A program made the position numbers and the translations under genes. From Aporrectodea caliginosa (Eukaryota; Annelida; Clitellata; Crassiclitellata; Lumbricidae), in contig JACEVL010000005.1 in the NCBI GenBank assembly GCA_020284085.1, positions 122,501 through 186,500 on the forward strand: 64,000 nt of DNA, given 5' to 3'. The notes below the pieces were generated by a model that was not told the DNA's origin, did no database searches, and was given only the letters and a program-made list of their open reading frames with translations. Of this stretch, positions 10,001 to 24,100 are shown in pieces (position 1 is the stretch's first letter; each line of letters opens with the position of its first letter).

Positions 10001-13000
10001 TGGATGGGTGGGTGGGTGGGTGGGTGGGTGGGTGGGTGGGTGGGTGGATGGCTGGGTGGGTGGGTGGGTGGGTGGATGATGGATGGATGGATGGATGGAT
10101 GATGGATGGATGGATGGATGGGATGGATGGATGGATGATGGATGGATGGATGGATGGATGGATGTAATCATAGACATAGCCTAGGGATGGATGGATGTAT
10201 GGATGAAATATGTGAAGATGGATGAACAGATGGCTGAATCGATGGCAGACTGATGAATGGATGAATGAGTGAACAAATTGAGTAAATGAGTTAGCCTGCT
10301 GTTGTTAGAAATATGTGTTTATGGAAATTATGGAGTAGTCTGAGTCCGTGATGATGGTGACTGAAGCAGTTGACAGTAGGTCTTGTTCCTGGTCTAACTC
10401 CCTGTGCATCAATCAGTTCTTGGATGCTTATGGTTGTTGTGCTCCTTAAGTCCTGTTATTTATGGTTCCATTTGGATGATGATCTCTGCATTTCACCTGA
10501 GAGAAAAGACACTCAGATTAGAAGTAATTTCATGAATCATCAGACACTTATGTATCTTGAGAATAGTTTCCAGAGTTTATCATCATTCCGTGTCTGCCAG
10601 GGCCATTGATGTCTTACTTTACATGTACTCTGAGAATGCTCAGTTTGTATGGTCATAAAAGCACATTAACTGGATGCGTTTATAGTCTAGTGGTTATTAT
10701 GCTAGACTCATGCCAGAGGTCTGGGGTTCAAATCCACAACAGGACAGAAAATGTGTTGAGATTTCTGCTCCATTTGCACCCCTATTGAACTCTGCTCTTA
10801 AACTTATCATACCTTGATCATACACTGATAATTGAAGAGCAGGCAGATCAAGGCAGATAACCGACCATCTGCCCTCTTATACCAAAGTTTAGAAAATGAA
10901 GTTGCTTACATATAGCATACCTATGACTGCCTCTCGGGAATTACCTTTTTGTTTTCTTCTGTTAAAGCAAACCTGACCCCCACTGGTAATTGTTGCCTTA
11001 TGTCTGATCTGTTGTAGTAATTTGTCAGTCTGGCAGCAGACTCGTGTCAACTGCCAGACAAATTGGTGTAACTGGTATACTACTGAATATGTTGGGTATC
11101 TTTGTGTGGATATATTGGAGTCTCTCACTTCGTCATTTATTCACCTTAGTCAAGCATAATATATTCGTTATATTCAGCTGAGGCAGCTGCTTAACTGCCT
11201 TTAAAGATGTCTAAGTGGATTTTGGATTCGGCCTAATGATTAAAGCAGAAAAATCTATAAAAATGATTATTGAAAAGACCAAAGAGACTCCAATGACTAT
11301 CACTGTCAAAGGAGAAGCTATTGAGCACGTTGAACAATTCGTCTGTCTAGGAGAGCTAATAACCGCAGATGGTTGCAACAAAGAAGACACGGAAAAGAGA
11401 ATTGGACGCACTTCAAAAGCATTTCGATTAATGAACAGGATATAGAGAAACAGAGAATTAACAAAGAAAACCAAGACAGAAATATAGGAGACGATGATAG
11501 AATTGATTTTCCTATATGGATCGGAATGCTGGACAATGCGAAAACAAGACGAGAAAAGAATTCTTACGGCAGAAATGAGTTGGCTACGGAAGATAGCAGT
11601 GCAGGGATTTCAAGACTACAGAAAATAAGAAACGATGACATTACACAGTCATTGGGTATCCAAACAACTCTGCTATAGACAGTCATTCAACGAAGACTCT
11701 GATTTTAGTTAACTTTTACCCATCTTGGAACAAATGGTACTCCGTTCTTACCCTACCCAGCAAGTAGTACTTCCAAATACTCTGATTTGGTACTGGTGGA
11801 AAATGTCTATTGTCTACCCGGTTATTCCCTACGTAGAAAGATTGAGAAGTTTATCACTAGCCATCCCAGAATGAACTTAGCCAAATATAGTAGATAGCAA
11901 TTGGAGAGCAGTATTAGACATACATGGAACTATATATTGAATCAAGAATATCTGGGTGTCCCAATCAAACAAATGGTCGTCAAGAGTTCTGTCCATAAGC
12001 AGTGAACCGCCTGGAGTGATATTTAATGTAAACAGTAGCTGACCTAGTACAGTGCCTTTTTAAGGCCTTTTAAAGTGTCTTTTGAAGCCCTTAGTTGTCA
12101 CGGTCACATTAATATTGCCCTCATTCCATAGTTCAGAAGTGCAGAAGGGACTGTGCAACAGAAGGTCAGTGGAACTGAGCAATTGCACCTAAAGGACATG
12201 GTCAAATATCCCTAAGAGTTGCCTTTGGGACACTCAAACCCGACCTGAACGCATCTTCTGTGTTACACGCTGAGCTTCCTAACCAGTCAGCCATTGTGTC
12301 CCAGGAGAATGATGTTGATGATGCTGATGATGTTAGCGTGGCAGTGGTGATAATGATGATGGCAGTGCCACCTGTGTTAGGTCTCATGGTATTTGTTGGG
12401 TGCTGATATGTCACCTTACATGTAGCTGTGCCGGAGTGTCTATTCAGACTTGGCAGCTATTATCCCAGGGTATTCCCATTCAGGTATCATTTATTGCATT
12501 TTGGTTTTATCTTAGGGTTTTATTTATCATGAATGTTGCCCTGTCAGCAAAGGACAGCAAGAACTTTCTACCGCGCATGCTGCATAAAAACACTTATTAG
12601 CTGCTGTGTGTCTTACATTCCATAAGTTACAACAATCCATACAGTATAGATATGAACATTACCCATATCTATAATTAGTCTTGCTCCTTTATAATAACAA
12701 TACACTTTTGTCGTTGGCTGCGTTATGACAGCCAGTTTTGAATAAACGAAAATTATACAATAGCTGAATTTCCATACTGACTTACAAGTATACCTGGATA
12801 ATCTGTGTGATCAATTTACTTACACGGGCAGATTGCTGTTTAGTTACCTGAGCCATTTGTTTGTAGTGGTTTTGGGGGTTTATGAGTGGTAACATGTGTT
12901 TGTAATTCCCTGTGTGCCCAATTTCTCAATTAGAGGAGTTTTGATATGCATGGGTTTGACTGGGTGTCTCCTGAGTGTCTCCTGGATTGACAGCTGTGTG

Positions 13001-15090
13001 ATTTTGGAGATGAGAGAAGTGTGGTGGTGGTAGCAGTGGTGGTGATGTGATGTTGGTGGTGATGATGATGAACATGGGGCAGAGTGTATCCGTGTGCAGT
13101 TCTGGTATTTACATAGTACCTTTCAAAGAACTTCCCAGTGGTTGTAGATGTTTCTGCCTATTTTGTCTGCAGGTTACATTTATGACATTTCTGGTTTTTG
13201 TGTGGGCAGTAAAAATTGTTCTTTGTTCTATAATTTTCATGCAGTATAAGTTTATTTATATTTATTTGCTATGTGTTTATGTTTTATTTTGAAGAGCATG
13301 TTTGTGTGTTTGAGCAAAAATTACCCTTTTTTCCTAAGTTTCATGAAAAAATTTAAATTGATCTTTTGTAATATGGGGGAAAATGAAGTTGTGTAATTGT
13401 TGGCAAGTAGAGTTGTTTCATTTGTATTTTGAAGCAGATAATTTAAAATTGGTATTTTTGCTTGACAGGCGATCTGTGCCCAATCTGGCCGGACAACAAG
13501 GAAGAATTTTGAGTCTTTTGAAGAGACGCCACTGCTGATTGCGATACTTACTTACCTTGGCTATGGAATTCTCATTATCTTTGGCCATGTTCGTGACTTT
13601 CTTAGGAAATGGCAGATCGAAAAGGTTCCAATTTCAGCCGAACCAAATCTTGAGGTAGGCCTTATTAATGTTTAGAATGTCCTAAGATATTTCTTCTTCC
13701 TACGAGTAGTTGCAGGTTGTGCACCGATAGCTCAGGTTGTAATCCATTGGATTTTGACTGGGCTGCTCCAAAATGTTATGAGATTTTACTATGGTGAAGT
13801 GACCGTCAACTGTAATGTATAATCAACTTAATAAGGCGTTACACGAAGACTGTAATGTTAGAACATTGAGCAATTCCTTCATGCGCAGTTGCTTAGCAGC
13901 TTTGTGGAGCGTGTTTCAAACCCCCCTATGAGGGTTGTGGTGTAAGAATCCTGGACAGGTCCTTAAAGGAAAATTGCTCAGCACCATCGATTGATGCTTT
14001 GGGATAAATATTGGAACTGTGTTTGGTCATTCCAGCTCAGTTCAATCAGTGCTTCAACACAACCATCTCAGAACTGATTGAAATTTTATCCACTTGTTCC
14101 AACATGTATTATAGGTGGTAAAGTCTAACGTTTTCTGCCTTATTTATTTAAGATTATGTCAGAGAGATTGCAAGTTCCATGATCTCACCCTCAGAAGGTG
14201 GTTTGCAAAAACTTTGAGATTTTCACTTTTCTCATAATGTATTTCTTACAAATAATTGGGCGCAGTGACAATAGCATTAACTGCGTTAAGAAATTTAATC
14301 GCATTAATTAATTATTGACATTATTATTTATTATTAATAATCTGACTTAAGGTAGTAATGGTAGTGACTTAAGGTAGTAGCTTAATTGGTCATAATGATC
14401 CTTCAGGAATCATGAGGAATGAAAAATTAGATTAGGAATATATGGAAGAACAATCAGGCTTCATCTCAGTTTAATTATCAAGTATTTATTATTGTTATTG
14501 TCATTATAAATTTATTGTAACAACTGTACCTCCATTTCTTGTGGGTGAGATTTCTTAACAGTCATTGCTTCATTTAAGTTAACTGAAATTCAAACCCTGG
14601 ACACCAAGTAGAAAGGTTGACATGCTTGCTGTTGGGTATATAGCACCTTCGTGACGTTTTTGTAAGGCGCTATATCAATTGCCATATACATACGAACATA
14701 CATACATTCATAGTTACATACATGCATACGCTTCCTTTAGATAGTTTTAAGACTGAGAAGTGACTGGTATTAAACTTCCTCGACAGGATATGTTAATCTG
14801 TGACAAAGTTCTGTTACTGTTTTACTCAACAACTCTTGACAAACCTTATCGTTTCTCTTCTTCCTGAAGAGCATTTGTGCTTCTCAGAGATAACGCTTAT
14901 CTTAATGGCATTCTGTGATTCATCCTTTCCTGTATAAAGCCAACTGCTGTTATCATGCCCACGAGACACATTGCTGTCATAACAGAAACTCCACACTAGA
15001 CACATGTGTCATTGTTCTCTTTGGTTAATATATATATATTGGTTAATATATATATATATTGGTTAATATATATATATATATAGGTTAATT

Positions 15091-15135
<45 letters not shown>

Positions 15136-18100
15136 GTGTGTTAGGTGTGGGGTTGTTGAGAAGGCCGTTGTTATGGGTGTTGTTCATTAAGATCCATTAG
15201 TTAATCATAAGCTGCACTTGTATGAATGTGACAACTGGACAATGTAAGTATGTATGTATGTATGTGTCTGTTCTTTTAACTTGAGGTGCCCTATAATTTG
15301 ACTGTTAGTCTGTGGGCAATCGAGCCTATTGGTCACTCAAGTATCAGCTGTTGGACGTAACCATAGACGTCTATAGATAAGGATACATTAAGCTTAATGT
15401 ATCCAGACGTCTAGGACATATAGCTCCAAAACTAGACCCATCGGACAAATGATCCAATTGCCAGTTCCTCAAGCATGCAGAAATCACAAGAAGGAAGAGT
15501 GGCTATAGTGGAACTGGAAACGGATTTGACAGACTCCTTGAGCCATTGGTAGTGCTGGTTGGAAGGCAGGGACAGAAGGAGGAGGAAAAGAACGAGAGCA
15601 TGAACAACAGCAAAGTCATCATTGACAAGCAATTTGTAATAGTGCAATACATTCTCAACGTGCAATCAAATGTAGTGGTGACTATTCTAGTTATCTGTGA
15701 TCATTGTTACCTTACTTACATATGAACTTTACCCCTCAGGCTAACAAGTGCAGAGATTTTGAGAGGCACGTGAAAGGTGCTATATTAAGTGTCTAAATGC
15801 ATGCATTTGCCGTATATATGTACATACCTGCATACATGCACAAATACATGCATGCATAGGCCTACATAATATATGCTGGCCGCATTGCAGTGATAGCGCT
15901 GATTGATTAAACTGGCTAGGCACTGCACTGTCCGACAGCTTGGATGAAGGAATCCGTGGAATTTTAACTGGCGACAGAGACCCGCTGAAGTTTCTCTGCA
16001 TTAAGGTCTCGCTTGGCAGGCTGTCTGACTGTCACAGGTGACTGGGCGCGTTGAACTGCCTCTCTCTCGCTTCGTCGGAGAACAGCCCCCCTCCCTCCCT
16101 CAACAACAAGCACAATAGCACATACATGTGTAGGCAGATACCCGCTTACTTATGCACATACAAAGGTGTCACCGACCCTAGCCACTGTAGGCAAGGCAGA
16201 GTGCACGTGTCCTTAAGTAAAGTACGCATGTACTTTTATGCTAATTTTTGCGCTTGATGACGTCTAATGTGTATGCAGCGCTGGTGTAATTCTAGGGTGC
16301 AGGTTTGAGCCTGCCTTGGAAAGTGCAGTGTTGTTTGTATGGTTGTGCTCCTCCATGTGTGAAATGGTAATGAATAAACTGATCCTGAACCAGATAGCTT
16401 TTCTATCAATCTGATCCAGATGGTTTTTTCATAGCAACCTCACAGAGGTAGCTTTTTTTTATCTACCTGACCCAGATTGGTTTTTCATATCAACTTGGCA
16501 AACGTAGATTTGGATCTACCTGAACCAGATAGTGTTCCTATCAACCTGACCTAGTTAGCTCTGGTGTTGATTTAACCGGTTATTGCTCCTAACCTTAATC
16601 GCTTAATCCTCAACTTCAAATTTCTAAAGGGGTACTCTAAAGCTAAGAGACACCAGGTCATTCATGAGCACTGAGGCGTGTCTGAGATTCAAAGGGAAGA
16701 TCGAGTTGGTTGCTTTACTGTAGGATTCCTAACCTTTTGTGTGTGTGTATGTCTCTCTGTGCTTGTATGTATGTGTTTAATACTATACAGAATATATATA
16801 TGTAGACATATGTATGTAGCTGGATATGTATATAGTACCTAATGGGACGGTCTATAGATAGACCATCCACATGGGGTAGGAGGCGATGACAATGTCTTAC
16901 TCCCAATCATTGGTCAGGTTTGTTCCCCATTGTGAGACAGAAACTGCACTATTAATGTTGTCTTGTTTTCTTTGCCAAAAGACCCTTGTCACTTAATTGG
17001 CAATTAATAGATAGTTTGGATTGTCCAATTACTGTCTTCCATCTGGTGCATAGGTTCAGAGCAGTTGCGTTGATTTGCAGCTGCTGAAAATCGATTGCCT
17101 ATTGTTTAGTTCCTCACCTGTACAGTTATTAACTGCACCAGAAATTCATTGCCAGAAAGTTGATTTTTCAAGTTGTATCCATGTTTGTATGCATAGTTCG
17201 TGAATTAGCATTTTACAAATTCAAAAAATTCTAATATGTTACGAATTTTGGCAAATTTTAAAACTGGCAATGAATTTTATTATTTGTTTACTTTTCAACT
17301 TTTTAATCAAGTAAATTTCAATGTCCTAGATATAGACTATCAGCCGTAAAAGATAGCTGACTAAGAACACAGCAGTAATTCAATATCAGTAGAGTCTTGA
17401 ACTTTGAGTTCTTATCATAGTTAGGTTGTTTGACTGTGAGTGTCAGTCAGCAGAAAGACAAACCACCAGTGCCTCCCCCCCAGCTCTAGTTTAACCAGTC
17501 AGTCACTGGCACATCTTGCAACCAACATTCACTTTGTCTTCTTCTTCATCGTCCTCTGATTCTGAGTCAGGAACAGCCCACTGCACCCACTGGATCCCTG
17601 TTGTTTCTGGACCAACTTTTGCGTCTACTGAACTACTCCTTCCGGAACTTATAGTACATGGCTGATGAACGAATTTTTTGTCATGTATATGCTCCCGAAT
17701 TCGGGCAGCACCAGTTTCCTCGTCATAAAAACAACACTGTATTTTCGGATTACCCTTTTCCTTCTACTCCCAAAGTCCGCTGATGCCCACATTTTATTCC
17801 CAAAGTCACTACATACTTCCACTCAGGTCCATGTTCTTTCATCTTTGAGATACTGGGTTTTAACGAAAAATTTAAACAACGAGATCTCGCGTTAAGATCT
17901 AGACAGTCCAAGTAAGTCAGTACGTAACCAATCTTAATGGTAGTATTATTAACAAATTGCGCTAGGGCTTAAATTAAAAGTTTACTTTCAAACTTTTATA
18001 TAGAATTTTGCATTAAATTCTAAGCAGAAGCTTAACACAACAAATCATGATGTCATCAAATCATGATGTCATCATGATTTGTTGTTGTTGTTGCTTATGC

Positions 18101-21100
18101 TGCTTTTTTTGCAGACTCCACTGTCAATGTTAAAAAGGCCCAACAATTATAACACAGTGAATTTTTACGAATTTCTAAGAATTTTATATTGGCCAGGCCA
18201 AAAATTCAAGAATTTGGCCAAAAATTCACGAATTTTTCCGATTGTTAAAACAGAAAGTCATGAATTCTCGAACTATGTATTTATATATGCATGTATAGAT
18301 GTATATATGTATGTATATATATATCCATTTATGTATGTATCTGTGTATATAACTGTGTATGTTGAGAAACGTTCACAGTCTCCTCTCGTTTAAAACTCAA
18401 TTACACATGTATCTCTTTTCTTAGGTTAATTAAGTTTACTCTGTGTGCACATTAATCAACTAGTTAAGACTTATTCTTTGTAAACTCATTTTTCTGTTTC
18501 TTGTTTTTCGAACACAGACTTACATCAATTTCTTGATCACCGCTTTATGATAGGATAATATGCAACCTACTTTAGGGTGACCGTTATCAGCGGGCTTTGG
18601 CCCTTTACGACTCTCCCTCTGAGCCAACATTACCATTGTAACTTTCCGCATGTGTCCAACCTTCTTGTTTTATTGGTTTCATTAAAAGCGTGGTTATGGT
18701 TAATGGCTGTGGTTATGTTTATATCTATATAGGCTATGGGTGTATAAAGTATGTTTTGGATGTTTATGTATCGCATATAAATAGGATCCTCACAAGGGTG
18801 CTGAAACATAGCTATCCTAAACTATTGGTTTGTCAGATGAGCTGATAATGTTTCTTAGGCTATTTTTCTGATATCATGTGATATATATCAATTCTGTCCT
18901 GTCTTCCTCTGGAGCTGTTGCTTGAGTGTTGCAGTTTGGGATATGAACGGCTTTACATGTACTTGTATAGAGATGTAGTACGCATAATAAGTTGTGTACT
19001 GCCAATGAAAGACAGGAAATTTCGAGAACAACAGTTTAATGCGTGTTTGTTGGACTTGTGGGCCATATTTTAAGACATTCTTGCTGACTTGAGTGGGACG
19101 TTAATTTTACAGTAGGTCTAGTTCAAGCTATTGACTCCCTCTCTTCTTTAATGGGAGTGCTTAAGTACTGCATTTTAAGAAGACAAGTAGTCCCTTAGAT
19201 GAAGGTGTGATAAGACAACCTTTTCAGCCACTCTACTGAAAGCAGTTGATGCTGGTTGCTTGTCACTTTCTACTTGCAATTTCAATTTCAAATGGTTTCT
19301 TTTCTTTTTCATTCAGTCGTTCATTCATTCAAGTGTTGGTTCATTCATTGAGTCATTCATTGTTTCATTCAGTCATTCATTCAGTCATTGAGCATTCATC
19401 CTTTCATTGAACTAGTTGCTCATGCAAAGTCTGTACATCTGAGTAAACTGGTCTCCATGATGCAGCTTTTGTGTGGTGTGGAGAATGTAGGAGATTTACA
19501 ATACATTACATTATATTGCAGACTGTATATGAGGTTTCTTTCTGGCCACACTAGAGTCTGCTCTTGGATACATAGCTTTTACTCTGAGACCTGTACTTTT
19601 TAGACTTTGACTGTATCTATAGGCTCTTTTTTGGAAAAATAATGATTTATTCACATTATTGCCATTTTTACTGAATTCGTAATCAGTCATGTAAAAATGT
19701 AAATTTTGTCCCAAATCCAGAACCGAGTCTAGTTAACCTATTTAGAGACCACAACCTATTTACTTACCATGATCTATTTAGAGACCATAGTCGTAATTCA
19801 ATAGAAAACCGAGTCTAGTGACAGACCATATAATCTATTTAGAGACCAGTCTACATGTACTTGGAGACAGTGGCCTGTTTATACAACTGTACTTACAATA
19901 TAAAAATAACTGTATTTTGATATTTCCCTCCTTTCAAAGTTCAGAAGTGCACACATGACGATGTCGCAGATACAATCATATTGTGGAGCAGTTGTGAGTG
20001 AAAGACTTGCTCAAGGTCCCTACATGGTAACTGCTTCGGGTGAGGCTTGAACCCGTACTTTCCACTTTACTGGCCGAGCGCTGTAACCAATTGGCCACCA
20101 TAGTCTATTTAGAGACCATGATCCATAAGAGGATCTTTTGGCTTAGGCACCAACATGACGGTAGCAGTTTAGGATAAGGGAAGAAATGCAGTGTTGGGAC
20201 AAGAGCAGTTTAGAGGAGCAGTTGTAAGACAATGGAACAATAGGAGTTTTGGTACAACGGGACATGATGGATGAGCATAGGATAGCGGCAGTTTGAAGGT
20301 TTAGAACAATGCGACGCAACGGGTGGCTGGATTGTGTGTGGCTGGATTCAGTATTGATTGATTGCGGTGGTTCTTATTAATTGGCGGCGTTTATCGGTCG
20401 TTGGCTCCTGCTAAAGACACGTGCGGTGGCGGTCGCAGCCGTCATTATCTCGGTGCCAAGTGTCCGTGGGATGTTGCATGCTTACCTCTTCAGATCAATA
20501 CACGAACAGAGACACGGATAGACAGACGGACAAACACGGAATGGTATTTGTGAGTCGTCATATAGTATATGACGACTCACAAATACATGATAGGATATGA
20601 TAGCATAGGATAGCGCCAGTTTGAAGACACAGCAGGTTTAGAACAATACAAATTGATCACGAAAGTAGTGATATATTATAATCACTACTTTCGTGACATA
20701 ATCAGAATTGGGTGTTATTTCGCCATAGCTTAAGCGATATATCTGGCAAACGCCTTCATTATTTTAACTCATTTCTTATTGGTATTACAAAGTCAAACAG
20801 TGCATTAGCTCTAAGGAATTCAGAACTCGTTGGCTAGGGCTATTACTAACAAGTTAAAATTAACGGTATCTGGAATCGGCAAAAAAAAACAAATCGGTTA
20901 TGTCCTCTTCATGCATTATGAGCACATATCTCACAATGTTTGCATTGGCTTCCTCTAATGCAAGGAATTTGTTTAAAAATGGGGCCTGCAGTTTATGAAA
21001 CACTGAACTCTGGCCAACCATCATATTTAAAATCAAGCCTTATATTCCCCAGACTGATCATTATTCAATGATGTCATCTGATTGTTTTTCTCTTGTCATA

Positions 21101-24100
21101 CCGAAAACTAGAACTGTTCTTGGTGAACTATTGCTGAACCTAGATGAATTGGAACTCTCCTCCATCTCTATCTGTTCCCTTTACTCAGCCTATTAAGTCG
21201 TTTCATTCTCAATTGATTAAGACTTAACTTTTTCCGATTACTTATCGTCCATGGTGTGACTCTCTCGTCCATGAGTGTGACTGATCTTCTGGTTGTTGAC
21301 CTGATTACGGCTCAAGTGGTTTTGTTGCACCATTGGTTAATGTCTTGGGCACTTGAGACCGGCACAATAGAAATTGCAGATTAATAATAGTCGTAGTTAC
21401 AAAGACACAGACACAACAGGACAAACACTGACATAAATAGACCATACACACACAGATGCGAAGACACACGGACACAGACAGATACAAAGACACTAACATC
21501 GGCACAGACACAGAAACAGACGCACTTGCTCGCAAACCCAAACCCACAAGCGCAGGCACAAAGTTGCTTACGAATGAAATGATCATGTGCAGGAACACAT
21601 GCACATCTATCTTCATCAGTATACACTGGTGCTATATAAATCCAAAGACATGAATAAACTGGAAGAAATAACGTCAGCCAAAATTGAGTCCTGGTCTTGG
21701 AAGCGGATCGATGGAGGAAGGGGATACTGCCATGTTATTGGATTTGATGGGTAGAGATAGGGCAGGGTGCCAGTCAGTCCGTCAGGGGCTTACTTATGGC
21801 CATCTGGAAAACAGCCAATCAAATCAATCTCTGTGACGGACACATCAGTTTCCCAAACTAAGAAAGACACCGATGCACATGTCTGTATGTATGTATGTTT
21901 GCACGGTATGTATGTAATTATGTATATATTGTATGTATGTTATGTGTTCATGGCTGTATGTACAGTATGTATTAATTATGTATACATTCAAGGCACATGT
22001 GTGTACGTATGTATACATGTAGTATGTATCTTGTATGTATGCATGGTATTGATATTATGTGTTTATGGCTGTATGTGTATAATATATATGTAATTATGTA
22101 TGTATATATGTATACATGTTTATATTCTATTGTTCAGTGCCATCAGTTGGTGCTTGGTCATTAGATAGTGGCACTGAATAAAATAATTCTCTAGTGCCGT
22201 TATCATGGTGCCCAAGTTTTGATGATCACTTTGGAGAATGAAGAAGTTAGGCTACATGTTGAGTAAGTTGAAATTTAAGTTTTAGGCTTAGAGGTGAATG
22301 ATATAAAAGACCTGGCATATTAATAGTGCTGGGCAGTGAATTCAAAAGCAACCCAGAGCACGAGAATGCAATGCTGTCATGGTACAAAGCTCAACAACAG
22401 TCACATTGTCCATTGATTGAGTGCAGTTTTTTTTAGGTATGAGGGAAGGGCATGGAACAGAGATGAGTTGACTGATTTAAAATAGTTCTTTGTGAACTGT
22501 TTGCATAGGGTAATAGGGTAAATTTTAACTCTGTGTGTGTGCGCGCGCACTGGGCGAAAAGGTACCACAACTTCATGTGTGTAGATACTGAGAGATTCAA
22601 GTTTGAATATATATGTCGTCATTTTCATAAATTATGTATTTGATTGTGTTAACTTGTACTTGGTCTAAATGATGATGGGTAATCAAACTTTTATTACTGT
22701 TGAGTAAGTGTAGCTTACAGGTACAGCAAAATGACACCAAAGAACAGGTACCATCTGTGGGGCTCAGCTTAATCACTTGTTGATTATTTTACGGCTCTCT
22801 CTTTGAAGTATGTCAATTTTACAAGCACTCAACAAGCTGCTGAGTTGTATAGTATAGTCTATGCTGGGCTACTTACTTCTTGTACTAGTGAAACTAAGTT
22901 GTAATTAAGTTGTTGTTTAGAGTTTTAAGTGTAGTTCTAGTGGTTAATGTCAATAACTATATACAAGTTACAGGTTACTGCCCTTTGTTTTAATTATATT
23001 TAGAACCCATGCTGTTTAATGGGTGCTTACTTGAGACAGGTGTGAACAAATTGAATTTTGTTATGACTAGCCAAAGTCAACCCACTTAAGTACCTACTCC
23101 AGTAAAGTAGTGACTCTGATGGCTTGCACTTATAGCTGGTCTGTATATAGGTTAATGATCTGAGCATAATTCAGGAAAAAATAAGGTGAAAGTGGATGTA
23201 GCACAGGATTCAGTATTATTTTTTTAATATTAATATTAAATATAATTCTTTCCAATGTTTGGAACTGAAAAGAGTTGCAGTCACTTGAAAATTGTGATCA
23301 AAGCACTCTTGTTTTGTAGTTTTGAGAGTCTGAAATCAAGTCTAGACTCTAGACTACACGATACTGCAAAAAGTTCAAGTGGGGGCATGATAGTGATGTC
23401 TGGGGTATATTCTTAATAGCAAGAGGTTTCTGTAGGTTATGTCCAATCTTATATCCACCACAGGTTTTCATTAATCTGAGTGAATTTATTATTTATATAG
23501 CTCTCTTTTATAACTGCTGTGTACATGACTGTCTGAACGAGGAAAGCAGAAAAGTCTGCATCAGAAAGCCATAGGGGTGTAAAGTCCATGGTAGTGCCAC
23601 ACCCTGTGTTAGTGGGGATTTGTTCATTTGGAATGCTGTTTAGCAGCCATTAGACTCCTGTCGTGAGAATGTTTCTTCCCCATTGATTCTGATCACATGC
23701 AAATTGCCCACTGAGAAAGATCATTTGTATGCGGGTTTATGTTGTGTTGACTGCGGTTGCATAATACATAATTAGTTTCTTAATTGAGAATTCATAACAG
23801 ATTTTTAAAATTCAGATAGGCTCAGGTGAATTAAATGGAAGACAATGTAAGGTAACTTCTTAGTGTTGAGTGTTACTTATTGTTGGCTCTTGACTTACCT
23901 TACCTTGTTCTTGGCTGTTTTGCTAGCCTTGCCTTTACAATCCATATAATTTTATTACATATGTTACCTCTTTCCTGTCCATGCCTTGCCTTGCTTCAAC
24001 TGACCATACAGTACTTGACATTTTCTCTTGTTGTCCTTGCCTTTACTTAACTGACCTTGCCTTTGTATTGACTTTATATTACCTTGCCTGTTTTCCTGTC

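Larger units (their letters stand above)
7009..13468 (+). other. SPTLC2 intron 1
   Basis: This 6.5-kb intron holds a GGGTTAGGGTTAG telomere-like stretch near 7440-7475, degenerate CCTTACC repeats at about 8570-8710, an approximately 22-bp degenerate tandem repeat with GGTACCTGTTAAAC at about 9400-9540, a GGAT/GGTG minisatellite at 9930-10170, a tRNA-like segment at 10678-10745 and a LINE fragment at 11215-11690. No other exon is recognised. Confidence 0.7.

Noticed and set aside
9802..10177. Trp-Met-Asp-Gly and Ile-His-Pro-Ser repeat proteins on both strands
   Set aside because: Both are by-products of the GGAT/GGTG microsatellite.
10678..10745. tRNA gene
   Set aside because: A and B boxes are present but no acceptor-stem pairing; better explained as a SINE head. 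The same applies at 42743, 51085 and 62665.
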